From JBDRCU01 sp043821485 (GTDB lineage Bacteria > Patescibacteriota > Minisyncoccia > 2-02-FULL-40-12 > IGHO2-01-FULL-4-A), in assembly GCA_043821485.1 (NCBI GenBank), contig JBDRCU010000037.1, forward strand, positions 1-64,000: 64,000 nt of DNA, written 5' to 3'. The notes below the pieces were generated by a model. It did no database searches and had not been told where the DNA came from. It was given only the letters and a program-made list of their open reading frames with translations. A program made the position numbers and the translations under genes. Each line of letters starts with the position of its first letter. The stretch's first letter is position 1. Of the stretch, positions 17,715 through 27,374 are shown in pieces.

Positions 17715-18202
17715 TATAGCCAGTTAAATAAGTGCAGTTCGGCATTAACGTTTCTTACGCCGCTGCGATCTTCCCAGTCCACATTAACAGTTATCTTTTT
17801 CTCTATGTTTGATTCAGTCTCTACGGTTATTATTCTGCTGAATATCGTATCCGCTCCGCTAATATATTGATAAACTCCCTCGTCATTCTTCAATACCTGT
17901 GTGGGACTCCCTGAGTCAAGACTTATTGAATCCCATTGAACCTTGTAAGTTCCGTCAGTAAGCACTGCGGACATTGGGATTCCTTCCAGCCATGCTGTAT
18001 CGCGAATATTCCGAACTACTTCCATCCCCTCCTGTACAAGACCGCTTGCAATAACATTATTTTTTATGCGCGTAGCATTTACAAAATTATACGAAATCAA
18101 CGAATATGCCCCAATAAGTCCTATGCTTAGAACCAACAATGCGGCCAGTACTTCAACCAGCGTAAATCCTTTATTATTTTTTAAATATTTATTCAGGGAC
18201 AT
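17714..18202 (-). CDS. PilV-like minor pilin
   Basis: 162 residues; NNKGFTLVEVLAALLVLSIG is a standard prepilin N-terminus, followed by the PilV-type segment GLVQEGMEVVRNIRDTAW. Overlaps fimT-like gene by 14 bp and the PilW-like gene by 1 bp, so the minor pilins are translationally coupled and probably form the priming tip complex. Confidence 0.9.
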   Translation of the reverse strand: MSLNKYLKNNKGFTLVEVLAALLVLSIGLIGAYSLISYNFVNATRIKNNVIASGLVQEGMEVVRNIRDTAWLEGIPMSAVLTDGTYKVQWDSISLDSGSPTQVLKNDEGVYQYISGADTIFSRIITVETESNIEKKITVNVDWEDRSGVRNVNAELHLFNWL

Positions 18203-18737
18203 TTAAATCTAATTTACCGGCTAATGTTATAACTATTGAAGTGCATTGGTCTACGCCACATACCGTATCCTTAGTTCTAAAAGTCATTATTGCAGGACTT
18301 ATAACAATATCCCCGTCTATATATGTTATTGGATGAGGAGATTCAAAAAATATATCAAAAAAGCTGTCTTCAAATTCTATATTATTATTTTTTAACTTTT
18401 CTGTATCTACTATATAATCCCATCCCGATTCATAATTCCTATCAGCAAAAGAGCAATCATTCCCGTCCGGCCGTCCTGCATACAATACGTATGTCTGCTG
18501 ATCTTCATAATGAATACCGTATCCGCAGACTGAATTTCCGTCATATTGAGATCCCGCAAGAGCAAATGACTGCATTTTGCGGATATCCGAAAGCACGATA
18601 GATGCGATCTGCTTCTGTGCTGTTTTAGTTCTTGAAGCGCCTCTAAAGTTAACTATCATTAATGTACTAATTATAGCAATGATTGCCATCACTATAATAA
18701 GCTCCATCATACTAAAACCTGAATTTAATCTGCGCAT
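18189..18737 (-). CDS. FimT/GspH-like minor pilin
   Basis: 182 residues; SGFSMMELIIVMAIIAIIST is a prepilin helix with +5 glutamate, then an IRKMQSFAL segment and a beta-rich domain typical of GspH/FimT. First of the four tandem minor pilin genes. Confidence 0.85.
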   Translation of the reverse strand: MRRLNSGFSMMELIIVMAIIAIISTLMIVNFRGASRTKTAQKQIASIVLSDIRKMQSFALAGSQYDGNSVCGYGIHYEDQQTYVLYAGRPDGNDCSFADRNYESGWDYIVDTEKLKNNNIEFEDSFFDIFFESPHPITYIDGDIVISPAIMTFRTKDTVCGVDQCTSIVITLAGKLDLNVPE

Positions 18738-18746
18738 AAACTTATT

Positions 18747-19187
18747 CTAATATATTACAATATTTATCTCATCTCCTTGGTCAATGTTCGTTAAATCCAC
18801 TCTATCTACTCGTATCCCTACACTATTAATTTCTATGCAAATACCAATATCGAGGCATGGAACATTCTCTTCGTTATCAAAATCTTCCACTTCTAATTCA
18901 GTCTCCCCAATAATAACTGTTTTAATGTCCCCGTCTATGTTTCTCTCATAAATAAAATCGAATCCTCCTTTAGATGCCGAAATTGATATGGCATCTTTCA
19001 AGGTCGTACCATATGTCACATCCCCTTCGAATACACGCTTACTGCCATCTGGAAATTCAATCGAAAGAGTAGTAAAGCCGGGCTCTATATCCTTTTCGAG
19101 TTTAGCTTGCGACAAAAATATTGCCACTCCAACGAATATGACGATTACTAGACCCAGCCATGGAAATTGTGGTTCGTGTTTACTCAT
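18747..19187 (-). CDS. Membrane-anchored protein of unknown function in pilus locus
   Basis: 146 residues: one N-terminal membrane helix (FPWLGLVIVIFVGVAIFLS) and a beta-rich extracytoplasmic domain with many acidic residues. No family recognised. Its own extended -10 promoter lies just upstream, so it may start a sub-operon with the minor pilins. Position suggests an accessory role in pilus assembly. Confidence 0.7.
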   Translation of the reverse strand: MSKHEPQFPWLGLVIVIFVGVAIFLSQAKLEKDIEPGFTTLSIEFPDGSKRVFEGDVTYGTTLKDAISISASKGGFDFIYERNIDGDIKTVIIGETELEVEDFDNEENVPCLDIGICIEINSVGIRVDRVDLTNIDQGDEINIVIY

Positions 19188-19213
19188 ATTTAGAACCCGA
19201 TAACAACTACTTA

Positions 19214-19222
19214 ATTATACCA
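19214..19222 (-). promoter_or_regulatory. Internal promoter of the minor-pilin sub-operon
   Basis: TGGTATAAT on the minus strand, 27 bp before ATG 19187 and inside the gap (and edge) of pilD. No good -35 is needed with this extended -10. Confidence 0.5.
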
Positions 19223-19994
19223 GAAAAGTGAGATACTTTAACACAAAGGGTTCAATCCATAGGCCAAACAATAAATATGCACTAACTGCAGCAGCCAGAA
19301 ACGTACCTAATGGCATTTTTGTCTTCATGCCAGCTTGCCTGAAGATCAACAATATTATACCGATCAAAAAACCTAATATAATACCTAAATAAACCGCGAT
19401 TACAGAATCCGGATAACCTAAAACAAATCCAATAACACCCGCTAACTTAACGTCTCCAAATCCAAGCCATAATCCGCGCGAGAAAAACCAAATAGCAAAA
19501 AATACCGCCATCAATACAAGGGCTGATAAAAGATTGTCTAATCCAAATAGACTTTCAAAGGACAATTTATTTGCAAAAAATGATAGACCAATAGAAACGA
19601 TAAGTATAGAAATCAATATGCCGTCTGGAATTATTAAATGCTTAATATCAATGACAGCAATTATCAGAAACATCTCTAGTAAGAATACGGACCAGATCCA
19701 AAATATTAAACCGCCATCAGCTAATAAATAATAACTGAATACAACGGCAAAAGCTGAATACGCTTCTACAAAAGGATATTGCCATGACACAGATTTGGAA
19801 CAGTAACGGCATTTACCTTTTTGAATTAGATAGCTAACAAGAGGAATAAGGTCATACCATGCAAGAGTATGCTTACAGTGCATGCAATGCGATCGCCCTC
19901 CAATAAAAGACCTGCCTTGAGGCAGACGCATTATCACAACATTAACAAAACTCCCTACCGCCAAGCCAATTAGTACCAGTAGGGAGCTTGTCAT
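19215..19994 (-). CDS. pilD: Prepilin peptidase / N-methyltransferase
   Basis: 259 residues, polytopic. N-terminal methylase-type cysteine pairs (CMHC and CRYC) and the two catalytic aspartates of the A24 family in AVIDIKHLIIPD and GFGDVKLAGV. Cleaves and methylates the pilins encoded on either side. Lies 16 bp after the major pilin gene. Confidence 0.95.
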   Translation of the reverse strand: MTSSLLVLIGLAVGSFVNVVIMRLPQGRSFIGGRSHCMHCKHTLAWYDLIPLVSYLIQKGKCRYCSKSVSWQYPFVEAYSAFAVVFSYYLLADGGLIFWIWSVFLLEMFLIIAVIDIKHLIIPDGILISILIVSIGLSFFANKLSFESLFGLDNLLSALVLMAVFFAIWFFSRGLWLGFGDVKLAGVIGFVLGYPDSVIAVYLGIILGFLIGIILLIFRQAGMKTKMPLGTFLAAAVSAYLLFGLWIEPFVLKYLTFLV

Positions 19995-20010
19995 ATATCA
20001 GTTTTCGTTA

Positions 20011-20472
20011 TTAATTTTGTCCTAAGTCGAACCAACAATCACCTGTTCCACTTCCGCAAGTTTCCACGGTACCATCTTTACCTCCCCATGTTGATGCATT
20101 AATATCTGCATCGCTTGCAAGAGGACCTTCACCTGCCACGCCTTTTTCCAAATCAGTGGCGACTTGATAATTAAGTCCCTGTTTTGCATAGCTGTATGGA
20201 CCCCCATTTGGATCTTCCGGCACTGAAGCCAGATAGTCCTCTGTCTCCAACGTTGCAAGATCAGCAGGATATGAACCAAAGTCATTATAGTACATCTCTA
20301 ATGCCGTACGGATATCGGTCACATTTGCTACTCGTTTGGTATCACGAGCCTTTGCACGCACGCTGCTGAACTGCAATATTAACAATGCTGCCAAAATACC
20401 AATGATGGCAATGACAACCAGCAGTTCTATAAGGGTAAAACCCTTATTCCTTCCAATACTCAATGTTCTCAT
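20011..20472 (-). CDS. pilA: Major type IV pilin
   Basis: 153 residues. NKGFTLIELLVVIAIIGILA is a textbook prepilin signal, followed by SVRAKARDTKRVANVTDIRTA and a TFP-like globular part (DFGSYPADLATL) with a C-terminal cysteine pair (CGSGTGDC). Own promoter and a long leader, consistent with high expression; the only gene of this locus with such a leader. Confidence 0.93.
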   Translation of the reverse strand: MRTLSIGRNKGFTLIELLVVIAIIGILAALLILQFSSVRAKARDTKRVANVTDIRTALEMYYNDFGSYPADLATLETEDYLASVPEDPNGGPYSYAKQGLNYQVATDLEKGVAGEGPLASDADINASTWGGKDGTVETCGSGTGDCWFDLGQN

Positions 20473-20534
20473 AATTATTGTTTAGCTTTTTTGACAAGAC
20501 CTGCCAAAAACGCAATTTATAATGAATTTACTAT

Positions 20535-20564
20535 ATTATAAAGCCTTATCCATCCTAAGTCCAA
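20535..20564 (-). promoter_or_regulatory. pilA promoter
   Basis: TTGGAC (20564-20559), 18-bp spacer, TATAAT (20540-20535) on the minus strand. The leader carries a 7-bp hairpin GTTTTTG / CAAAAAA-type just before the start codon region. Confidence 0.55.
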
Positions 20565-20581
20565 AAAGATACCCACAGTCC

Positions 20582-21787
20582 CTACGACCCGATAAGACTG
20601 TAGATTGGCAAGAGTACAGCCGAAATGAGGCCGCCTATTCCTACGCCAAGTATTAATATCAGGATTGGCTCTATTAATTGGGATATATTCTTAATGCTTT
20701 CTTCGGCTTCAGTTTCATAAAATTTCAAAACATTACCAAGCATAGAATCTACTCTTCCCGTACGCTCTCCTGTAGCTATCATAGAGCTCACCATTGCTGG
20801 AAACTCTTCATGTTCAGCAAGCTTTTCAGATATTGCACCACCGCTCCTCACGCTTTCTTCGGCTTCAAGTAAAATCTTTTGATAAACTTTATTTCCAACA
20901 ACCTCTGACGTAATATGCAGGCCATCCAATATAGGAACTCCTGATTTAATCAATGTTGATAGAGTCTCTGCCATTCTTGCTATATATAGATTCCTTACTA
21001 TATTTCCAAACTTAGGAACATTTATTTTAAACGAATCAAACTTGTAAGCTCCCTTCGGCGTATGCAGATAATAATACATCCCTATAATAAATATCACTAG
21101 AATAAATATTATTAATATTAAATAGCTATTAATAAAATTAGTGACTGAAATCAATATTTTGGTGGTAATCGGAAGATCGACTGCACCGGAATCTTCAACA
21201 ATACTCAATAATTGCGGGATAACGCTCGTCATCATAATCCCGCCTACGACAACAAGAGCGAGCAGAACAAATGCAGGATAGAACAATGCTCCCTTTATCT
21301 TAGATGTAAGAGCAGAACTGCGCTCAAGATAATCTGCCATATAGAGAAGCGTCTCCTGCAACTTGCCTGATACCTCCCCTACCTTCACTATATTTACATA
21401 GAAATTATCAAAAACACTGTCATGTTCGGCAAGCGCTGAAGACAATGAAGATCCTCCTTCAATTGAAGCAGCAATCTTTTCTATTATTTTTTCAAAAGAT
21501 GCGCGCTCAGTCTGATCAGCAAGTATCTTCAATCCTTCTAATATTGGAATATCTGCATCTATCAATGTTGCTAATTGCCGAGTGAATACGACAACGTCTC
21601 TTTTCGAAGGTTTAGATAGGAATCCTCCGATATCTTTATCCATAAGACCGCCCTCCATCTCAACAAGAGACACGACAACAAAACCCTTCCTGTGCAAAAC
21701 AGCAACAGCCTGATCCTGGGTAGGAGCCTCTATTATACCTTCTAGCAAATTGCCTGTTTTGTCTTTGGCTTCGTAATTAAATTCCAT
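20582..21787 (-). CDS. pilC: Type IV pilus inner-membrane platform protein
   Basis: 401 residues with two GspF repeats, each with VFTRQLATLIDADIPIL-like and RMAETLSTLIKSGVPIL motifs, and three membrane helices (FYPAFVLLALVVVGGIM; YLILIIFILVIFIIGMYY; C-terminal PILILILGVGIGGLISAVL). Couples PilB/PilT ATPases to pilin movement. Immediately after pilT; a hairpin with T run follows the stop (about 20566-20604). Confidence 0.96.
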   Translation of the reverse strand: MEFNYEAKDKTGNLLEGIIEAPTQDQAVAVLHRKGFVVVSLVEMEGGLMDKDIGGFLSKPSKRDVVVFTRQLATLIDADIPILEGLKILADQTERASFEKIIEKIAASIEGGSSLSSALAEHDSVFDNFYVNIVKVGEVSGKLQETLLYMADYLERSSALTSKIKGALFYPAFVLLALVVVGGIMMTSVIPQLLSIVEDSGAVDLPITTKILISVTNFINSYLILIIFILVIFIIGMYYYLHTPKGAYKFDSFKINVPKFGNIVRNLYIARMAETLSTLIKSGVPILDGLHITSEVVGNKVYQKILLEAEESVRSGGAISEKLAEHEEFPAMVSSMIATGERTGRVDSMLGNVLKFYETEAEESIKNISQLIEPILILILGVGIGGLISAVLLPIYSLIGS

Positions 21788-21791
21788 AATC

Positions 21792-22859
21792 TTATTTTAA
21801 CAGATTTTTTAACTCTTGGGGACTAGGCGAATAATATCGAGCATTTTCCTCGGTTATATCACCCTGCTGAATAAGCTTCACCAATGAACGATTCATCGAT
21901 ACCATTCCTTCTTTCTCTCCTGTTTCTATTATTAAATCAAGCTGTTCAGGACTGCCAGCTCTGATAACATTACGTACAGCTCTATTGGCCACAAGCACTT
22001 CGACTGCCGGCACAAGCCCTCCTTTTACACTAGGTATTAATCGTTGTGAAATGATTCCCGAGAGAGAACTTGCAAGCTGTGAAGTTATCTGCGACTTCTG
22101 ATCACCTGGAAATAAATTGATAATACGTTCTATTGTTCTCGTAGCGCTAGTCGTATACATAGTAGAGAATACCAAATGTCCGGTCTCTGTAGCATCTATT
22201 GTTGCATTAATCGTATCTGCGTCCCTCATCTCACCGACCATGAGAACATTTATATTTTCCCTTGAAACTGCTTTTATCGCTCTATCAAAACTTACAATAT
22301 CATTAGGAAATTCTCTTTGATCTATAATGCTTCTTTCGGGAACAAAAATATATTCTATTGGATCCTCAATAGTAAGAATCTTTTCGGTACGCTCCTTATT
22401 AATGACATCGATCAATGCTGCCACTGTTGCAGACTTACCCTGCCCTGTCGCACCAGCTACAAGAACAAGTCCTTGGGATAAATTAGTAAACATTTTTAAA
22501 GTCTGGGGCAGTCTCAATTCTTCCATCGTTTTAATCTGCTGCGGTATAGCATGCAATACCAACGCTACTGCTCCTTTGCTTCTATATATATTAGTTCGAA
22601 ATCTTTGACTGTCATTCAATTGGTATGTAAAGTCCACATCTTTATTCTCTTCAAAACGTTTTTTATCGCTTTCTTCCATCATTGCATTTGCAATGCCTTC
22701 GGTCAGTTTATCGTCAACGATCTTCATGTCGCTCAATGGAAGCAAATGTCCATCCACACGCATCATCGGATAATGAGCCGGCGATAAATGAATATCAGAA
22801 GCACCGCTTTGTATGGCCTGCTGTATAATATCCTGTATTGCTTTTAAATAATCTTCCAT
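21792..22859 (-). CDS. pilT: Pilus retraction ATPase
   Basis: 355 residues. Walker A GATGQGKSATVAALI, Asp box TIEDPIEYIF, Walker B VGEMRDADTI and His box TGHLVFSTMYT. The N-terminal PAS-like region SGASDIHLSP is typical of PilT. Powers twitching or DNA pulling. Note GQGKS rather than GSGKS in Walker A. Confidence 0.96.
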   Translation of the reverse strand: MEDYLKAIQDIIQQAIQSGASDIHLSPAHYPMMRVDGHLLPLSDMKIVDDKLTEGIANAMMEESDKKRFEENKDVDFTYQLNDSQRFRTNIYRSKGAVALVLHAIPQQIKTMEELRLPQTLKMFTNLSQGLVLVAGATGQGKSATVAALIDVINKERTEKILTIEDPIEYIFVPERSIIDQREFPNDIVSFDRAIKAVSRENINVLMVGEMRDADTINATIDATETGHLVFSTMYTTSATRTIERIINLFPGDQKSQITSQLASSLSGIISQRLIPSVKGGLVPAVEVLVANRAVRNVIRAGSPEQLDLIIETGEKEGMVSMNRSLVKLIQQGDITEENARYYSPSPQELKNLLK

Positions 22860-22864
22860 GCGTA

Positions 22865-24679
22865 TTAAATCTTAGGTTTTATAATATCTTTTTCTTTCGG
22901 CTTCTGCTCCTCTTCAAGAATGACATCAGGGTTCTCCGAATCACTTGCTACCTGAAGAAGCTGTTCCATCGAAGTAATACCATCGAGCACCTTCAAAAGT
23001 CCGTCCTGAAACATCGTAATCATCCCTTGTCTCTTTGCCTCCTCACGAAGTTTCTCTTCTGATAAATCAGATAAAACAATACGTTCGAGATTATCTGTCA
23101 TCTCAAGAGTTTCAAAAATACCCATTCGTCCTTTATATCCATTCTTATTGCACGTCTTGCATCCGGCTGATTTAAATAGCTTATAATCTGACTTAACGTC
23201 TTTCTTGGCCGATTCGGGCATTTCAGAAAGAGTTTTTTCGATCATTTTCTTTTCGCTTGGAGATGCATCATATTCTTTCTTACAATCAGGACATAGTTTG
23301 CGCATAAGACGCTGTGCAAGGGCCAAATTAAGCGTTGGCGCAAGCAAATAGCGTTCAACTCCCATATCCATCAAACGTGGTATTACACCTATTGTATCAT
23401 TGGTATGAACCGTAGACAAAACAACATGTCCGGTTAAAGCTGCTTGAGTCGCCAATTGAGCTGTTTCTCCGTCTCTTATCTCCCCTACCATAATGATATC
23501 CGGATCCTGACGTAAAATGTGACGCAAACCAGAAGCAAATGTATATCCGATTTCCTCATGAACCTGCGACTGATTAACACCCTCGACAAAATACTCTATA
23601 GGATCTTCAAGCGTAACTATGTTTACTCCTTCAACATTCATCTTTCTCAAAATAGCAGCAAGAGTTGTAGACTTACCCGAACCGGTAGGCCCCGTAATTA
23701 ATATTGCTCCAAATGGTTTCTCCATATTCTCAAGCAATAGCTTATGAGATCGCCCGCGAACTCCTAGGTCTGTAAGCTCAACCACTCCTGATAACGGATC
23801 AAGAATACGCATTACAACTTTTTCACCGTTTCGCGTTGGAAAAGTTGAAACACGAAAATCTATCACTCTCTGATTAAAATTAGTAGAAAATCTTCCATCC
23901 TGCGCAAGCCTTGTTTCGTCAATCTTAAGATCAGATAGAATCTTAATACGGGTAACAAGAGATGATAACAATTTGATAGGAAGCTTAAGCACTGTGCGCA
24001 TAACACCGTCAATTCTCAACCTAAGCCTAATGTCATTCCTGAAAGGCTCTATGTGAATATCAGAAGCTTTCATATCAACTGCATGCTTAACTATAGAGGC
24101 AACAGCCTTAGTTATCGGCGCATCTGCCGTTATACGGCTCAAATCTGAATCTTCTCCAGCGATTTTAGCCATGTCTTCTCCCTCGGCTTTCTTTGCAGGA
24201 GTTATAGATTCAAGGGCCTTATCTATTTCTGAAGTGAGTACGCTGAAACTTTTAGTAAAATTCGAAAAATCAGAATAACTTATTACATATTGCTTGAGTT
24301 TAAGATTCTGTTCTGCTGCAAGGAATTTGACTGCTTCAAGAGCGCCTATATTCTCCGGATTGAGTATTCCCACTTCAAGATATCCATCTTTCTTCGCAAG
24401 AGGCAGAACATAGTACATATTGATTACATGATTTGAAATTCCCTCCAATACGGATTTCTCGATCTTGAAATCTGCCAGATCAAAAGCCGGTATATTGTAT
24501 ATCTCTGATTTAATCTTCAATAACTCCGAATCATCTACAAGACCATTTTTAACGATGATCTGTCCTAAATCAACATTTTCTTTGATAGCTTCCTCTTTTG
24601 CAACTTCAATATCCTTCTCCTTTACTAGGTTTCTCTTGAGAAGTTCTTCTATAAGTAATTGAGGAACTGCATATTCCAT
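22865..24679 (-). CDS. pilB: Pilus extension ATPase
   Basis: 604 residues: N-terminal MshEN/GSPII_E domain, Walker A ITGPTGSGKSTTL, Asp box TLEDPIEYF, Walker B MVGEIRDGETA, and a zinc-binding tetracysteine (CPDC and CKTC). Polymerises pilins. Upstream of pilT in the same operon. Confidence 0.97.
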   Translation of the reverse strand: MEYAVPQLLIEELLKRNLVKEKDIEVAKEEAIKENVDLGQIIVKNGLVDDSELLKIKSEIYNIPAFDLADFKIEKSVLEGISNHVINMYYVLPLAKKDGYLEVGILNPENIGALEAVKFLAAEQNLKLKQYVISYSDFSNFTKSFSVLTSEIDKALESITPAKKAEGEDMAKIAGEDSDLSRITADAPITKAVASIVKHAVDMKASDIHIEPFRNDIRLRLRIDGVMRTVLKLPIKLLSSLVTRIKILSDLKIDETRLAQDGRFSTNFNQRVIDFRVSTFPTRNGEKVVMRILDPLSGVVELTDLGVRGRSHKLLLENMEKPFGAILITGPTGSGKSTTLAAILRKMNVEGVNIVTLEDPIEYFVEGVNQSQVHEEIGYTFASGLRHILRQDPDIIMVGEIRDGETAQLATQAALTGHVVLSTVHTNDTIGVIPRLMDMGVERYLLAPTLNLALAQRLMRKLCPDCKKEYDASPSEKKMIEKTLSEMPESAKKDVKSDYKLFKSAGCKTCNKNGYKGRMGIFETLEMTDNLERIVLSDLSEEKLREEAKRQGMITMFQDGLLKVLDGITSMEQLLQVASDSENPDVILEEEQKPKEKDIIKPKI

Positions 24680-24731
24680 AAAAAAGCACTATTATTATAG
24701 GCTGATGACCCGAGTCTCTGTAAGTTTATTA

Positions 24732-25040
24732 CTAAAACGGTGCAAAGATGTTGGTGCGACCTGATGTATCAGAATCTATAACAGAGTCACCAATAATACG
24801 AAGAGACTTAAAAGACGGGTCATCTATAATAGAAAGATCAAATACTATGTCGTTAAATCTAGTAATATCTTGTTTACTTAAAGCGCTTCCTAATATAGAT
24901 GATCCGCTCCTTGTTTCATCTCCAACAAGAAGCGATACTTCATCTCCTGATGAACTCGAATGCACAAGATATCCAGCCATAAGGCCTAATAATACTATCA
25001 ATATGGTGATTATCGGACTTTGTTTTCTCTGTCTTGGCAT
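24732..25040 (-). CDS. Small membrane protein in PilP position
   Basis: 102 residues: basic N-terminus, one membrane helix (PIITILIVLLGLMAGYLV), then a soluble tail ending in the motif GRTNIFAPF. It follows pilO at the place of pilP in pilMNOP operons, and the ending resembles the NPFxPF-type end of PilP-like CPR proteins. It lacks a lipobox and is short, so the name is not assigned. Confidence 0.65.
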   Translation of the reverse strand: MPRQRKQSPIITILIVLLGLMAGYLVHSSSSGDEVSLLVGDETRSGSSILGSALSKQDITRFNDIVFDLSIIDDPSFKSLRIIGDSVIDSDTSGRTNIFAPF

Positions 25041-25041
25041 A

Positions 25042-25572
25042 TTAATCCAAATTTAACTGATATGTATCCATCTCAAAATTAATACTCAATCCGCCTACTC
25101 CGCTCTCAGCACCTACAGAAATATTCCTTATATCATAAATCTTCAAACTGCTTTCCAAATTATCAAGCATCTCAAGAAAGTTTTCATAATCGCCATGCAA
25201 GCTAACTTTAATTCCTACGACATCATACTTAGATTTACTTTCGTCTGATCGATTCGCATCGCTAATATCTATACTCTCCAAAATCATGCCTGATTGTTCT
25301 GCTCCTGCATAAATACTTGAAACAATATATTCTGATCCTTTCTCCCCTGGTAGAAACATGGCTAAATCAGCGACTTCAGAAATACGCGCCTGATACTCTG
25401 CATCCAGCCTATCTATACTCTCCAAGGCTTCTACCCTCTCTTTGTTCAGAATCTCCTTCTCGCCAAGCTGTGCTCTTCTATCCATTGTGGAATTAAATTC
25501 TCCCCAAACGAAACCTGCAAGTAGAAAAACTGCAAGACCGAGGATAAGTGAATTGATTATACTTTTAGTCAT
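25042..25572 (-). CDS. pilO: Type IV pilus alignment protein PilO-like
   Basis: 176 residues: one N-terminal membrane helix, a coiled coil (about residues 35-70, KERVEALESIDRLDAEYQAR) and a ferredoxin-like C-terminal domain (VSLHGDYENFLEMLDNLESS). Lies directly after pilN with no gap. Confidence 0.87.
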   Translation of the reverse strand: MTKSIINSLILGLAVFLLAGFVWGEFNSTMDRRAQLGEKEILNKERVEALESIDRLDAEYQARISEVADLAMFLPGEKGSEYIVSSIYAGAEQSGMILESIDISDANRSDESKSKYDVVGIKVSLHGDYENFLEMLDNLESSLKIYDIRNISVGAESGVGGLSINFEMDTYQLNLD

Positions 25573-26133
25573 TTACTGTTTTATCAATAATGTTTTAGGA
25601 TCAAATTTGATCTCCATATTAAAACTTACTTCACCAGTACTCTCTGATTTCAATGCATCCACGCCGACATCTTCAATTGCGTCATTTGCATAAAAACTGG
25701 CTATTTGTTTTGCAACTGTTGTGTAACTGTCCGCTTCCAGATTCAATACCATCTTTCCTTCTTCAAAGTCAGCTGTGAGTGAAGTTGCCCGGACTGTAGG
25801 CTGTAAGAAATCCTGAATAGTCTTAAAGGCGTCAGACCACACTACGTGCTCTTGCAAAAGATTCCCCGCAAGATCAAGCTGTTCTGAAAAAATGAATATT
25901 CTATTTTCCTTTTCTTTATCTCTCTGTGCCTCTATATTCTGAAGTTCTAAATCAATTTTAGCTATAGAATCATCAAGTGAAGCTTTATACATTGTCAAAC
26001 CAAAATACCCGGCAATAACAATTACCAGCACAACAATAGAAACAATCAGAGAGGTATTCCGTTGTTTCGGCTTACTGGATGAAAAAGTTTTCTGGGGATC
26101 TCTCAAAAAACCGCTATTATTTTCGCCTGTCAT
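25573..26133 (-). CDS. pilN: Type IV pilus alignment protein PilN-like
   Basis: 186 residues. Cytoplasmic N-terminus, membrane helix (NTSLIVSIVVLVIVIAGYFG), coiled coil and a C-terminal alpha-beta domain. Follows pilM; together PilM-N-O form the inner-membrane ring. Confidence 0.85.
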   Translation of the reverse strand: MTGENNSGFLRDPQKTFSSSKPKQRNTSLIVSIVVLVIVIAGYFGLTMYKASLDDSIAKIDLELQNIEAQRDKEKENRIFIFSEQLDLAGNLLQEHVVWSDAFKTIQDFLQPTVRATSLTADFEEGKMVLNLEADSYTTVAKQIASFYANDAIEDVGVDALKSESTGEVSFNMEIKFDPKTLLIKQ

Positions 26134-26202
26134 AGACTTTCATATTTTAAATTCTATTCTTACTTAATTATACCGTATTACTAAATAAATGTTATGCACA
26201 AT

Positions 26203-27342
26203 CTACTTTATCTCCTTCATAGCTAGTCCAATTGCAACAGCGAATGTGGTATTCAATTCTGACTTGATTTTATCAAGGCCTGCTGGAGTAATGATTCTTC
26301 CCAAAGGATTACCCAATTCGGCTGTTCGCCCTAATTTTTCATTGAAATATGTTACAAACTCCGGCATATTCACAAGTCCTCCAACAAGGAATATTTTACC
26401 TATCTTTTTCTTTTTCAAATCTTCATAATGCGTTATTGTCTTTTTAGTCTCAAAAACCATCATGTCAAGAAGCGAAACCATAGCCTGCCTAATAACATTA
26501 TCTTCACTCTTTCTAATTCCAAAACTCTTCTGCAATTCTTCTGCACGATCAAGACTGATTCCAAGAGACTTAGCTATTATACGCGTCACTTCGTAGCCCC
26601 CCACTCCGTAATCATGACTGATCCTTTGAAATCCATTATCAACTACGAAAATAGAGGTACTTCTGCCTCCGATACTCACTATACACATTGGACTTAAGTC
26701 ATTTCCTATCAATCCTCTTGTTAATGCAAAACTTTCGATCTCAAGCCCTTTCAATTTCAAGCCGGCCTCTGCCATTATTGTTTTGTATCTTGCAATGTCT
26801 TCTCTAGGCACTGCAGCAAGAAGGACTTCCACCATTGGAGTTTTTTCTGGAACAAGTTCTTCGGATGCAGGTGCTTCGGATGCAGGTTCTGGCGTCTTAG
26901 GTACAGCTTCTTTCTTAACGCCTTTTGCATTAATAACTGACCAGTCTATCTGTACTTCTTCAAGCGGAACAGGAATATATTTGCGCGCCTCATATTGAAT
27001 ACTTCGCGCAAGATCTTCTTCTGACAGATATGGCATTGATACAACCGTTGTAAAAGTATTTGATGACGGAATCGAGACAACAACATCTTTACTCTTTATG
27101 CCTGTTTTCTTTAATACTTCCTTCAGCGTCCAAACTATATCTTTATTCGAAAGATGTGATGTTTGGGCTCGCTCCTTAGGAGATGTCACATTAACTGCAC
27201 CCGCACCAGAATGAAGTTCAAAAACTCCATAATTTCTCAAAGTAAAACGTCCCTTATCACGAATAAGTTCAACAACTTTAATAGATGCAGTTCCTATGTC
27301 TATTCCTACTACTCCCTTTTTGCTAAAGTTAAACCATCCCAT
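26203..27342 (-). CDS. pilM: Type IV pilus actin-like ATPase PilM
   Basis: 379 residues, actin fold: GIDIGTASIKVVEL phosphate-1 motif, VSIGGRSTSIFVV phosphate-2 and IFLVGGLVNMPEF adenosine motif. An insertion rich in Pro/Glu/Ala (about residues 148-165) interrupts the 1C-like domain. First gene of the pilus locus; a -10 TATAGT ends 9 bases before its ATG and overlaps the comF control region. Confidence 0.94.
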   Translation of the reverse strand: MGWFNFSKKGVVGIDIGTASIKVVELIRDKGRFTLRNYGVFELHSGAGAVNVTSPKERAQTSHLSNKDIVWTLKEVLKKTGIKSKDVVVSIPSSNTFTTVVSMPYLSEEDLARSIQYEARKYIPVPLEEVQIDWSVINAKGVKKEAVPKTPEPASEAPASEELVPEKTPMVEVLLAAVPREDIARYKTIMAEAGLKLKGLEIESFALTRGLIGNDLSPMCIVSIGGRSTSIFVVDNGFQRISHDYGVGGYEVTRIIAKSLGISLDRAEELQKSFGIRKSEDNVIRQAMVSLLDMMVFETKKTITHYEDLKKKKIGKIFLVGGLVNMPEFVTYFNEKLGRTAELGNPLGRIITPAGLDKIKSELNTTFAVAIGLAMKEIK

Positions 27343-27374
27343 AAAAATCTAACTATAAGTATATCAAATTGATC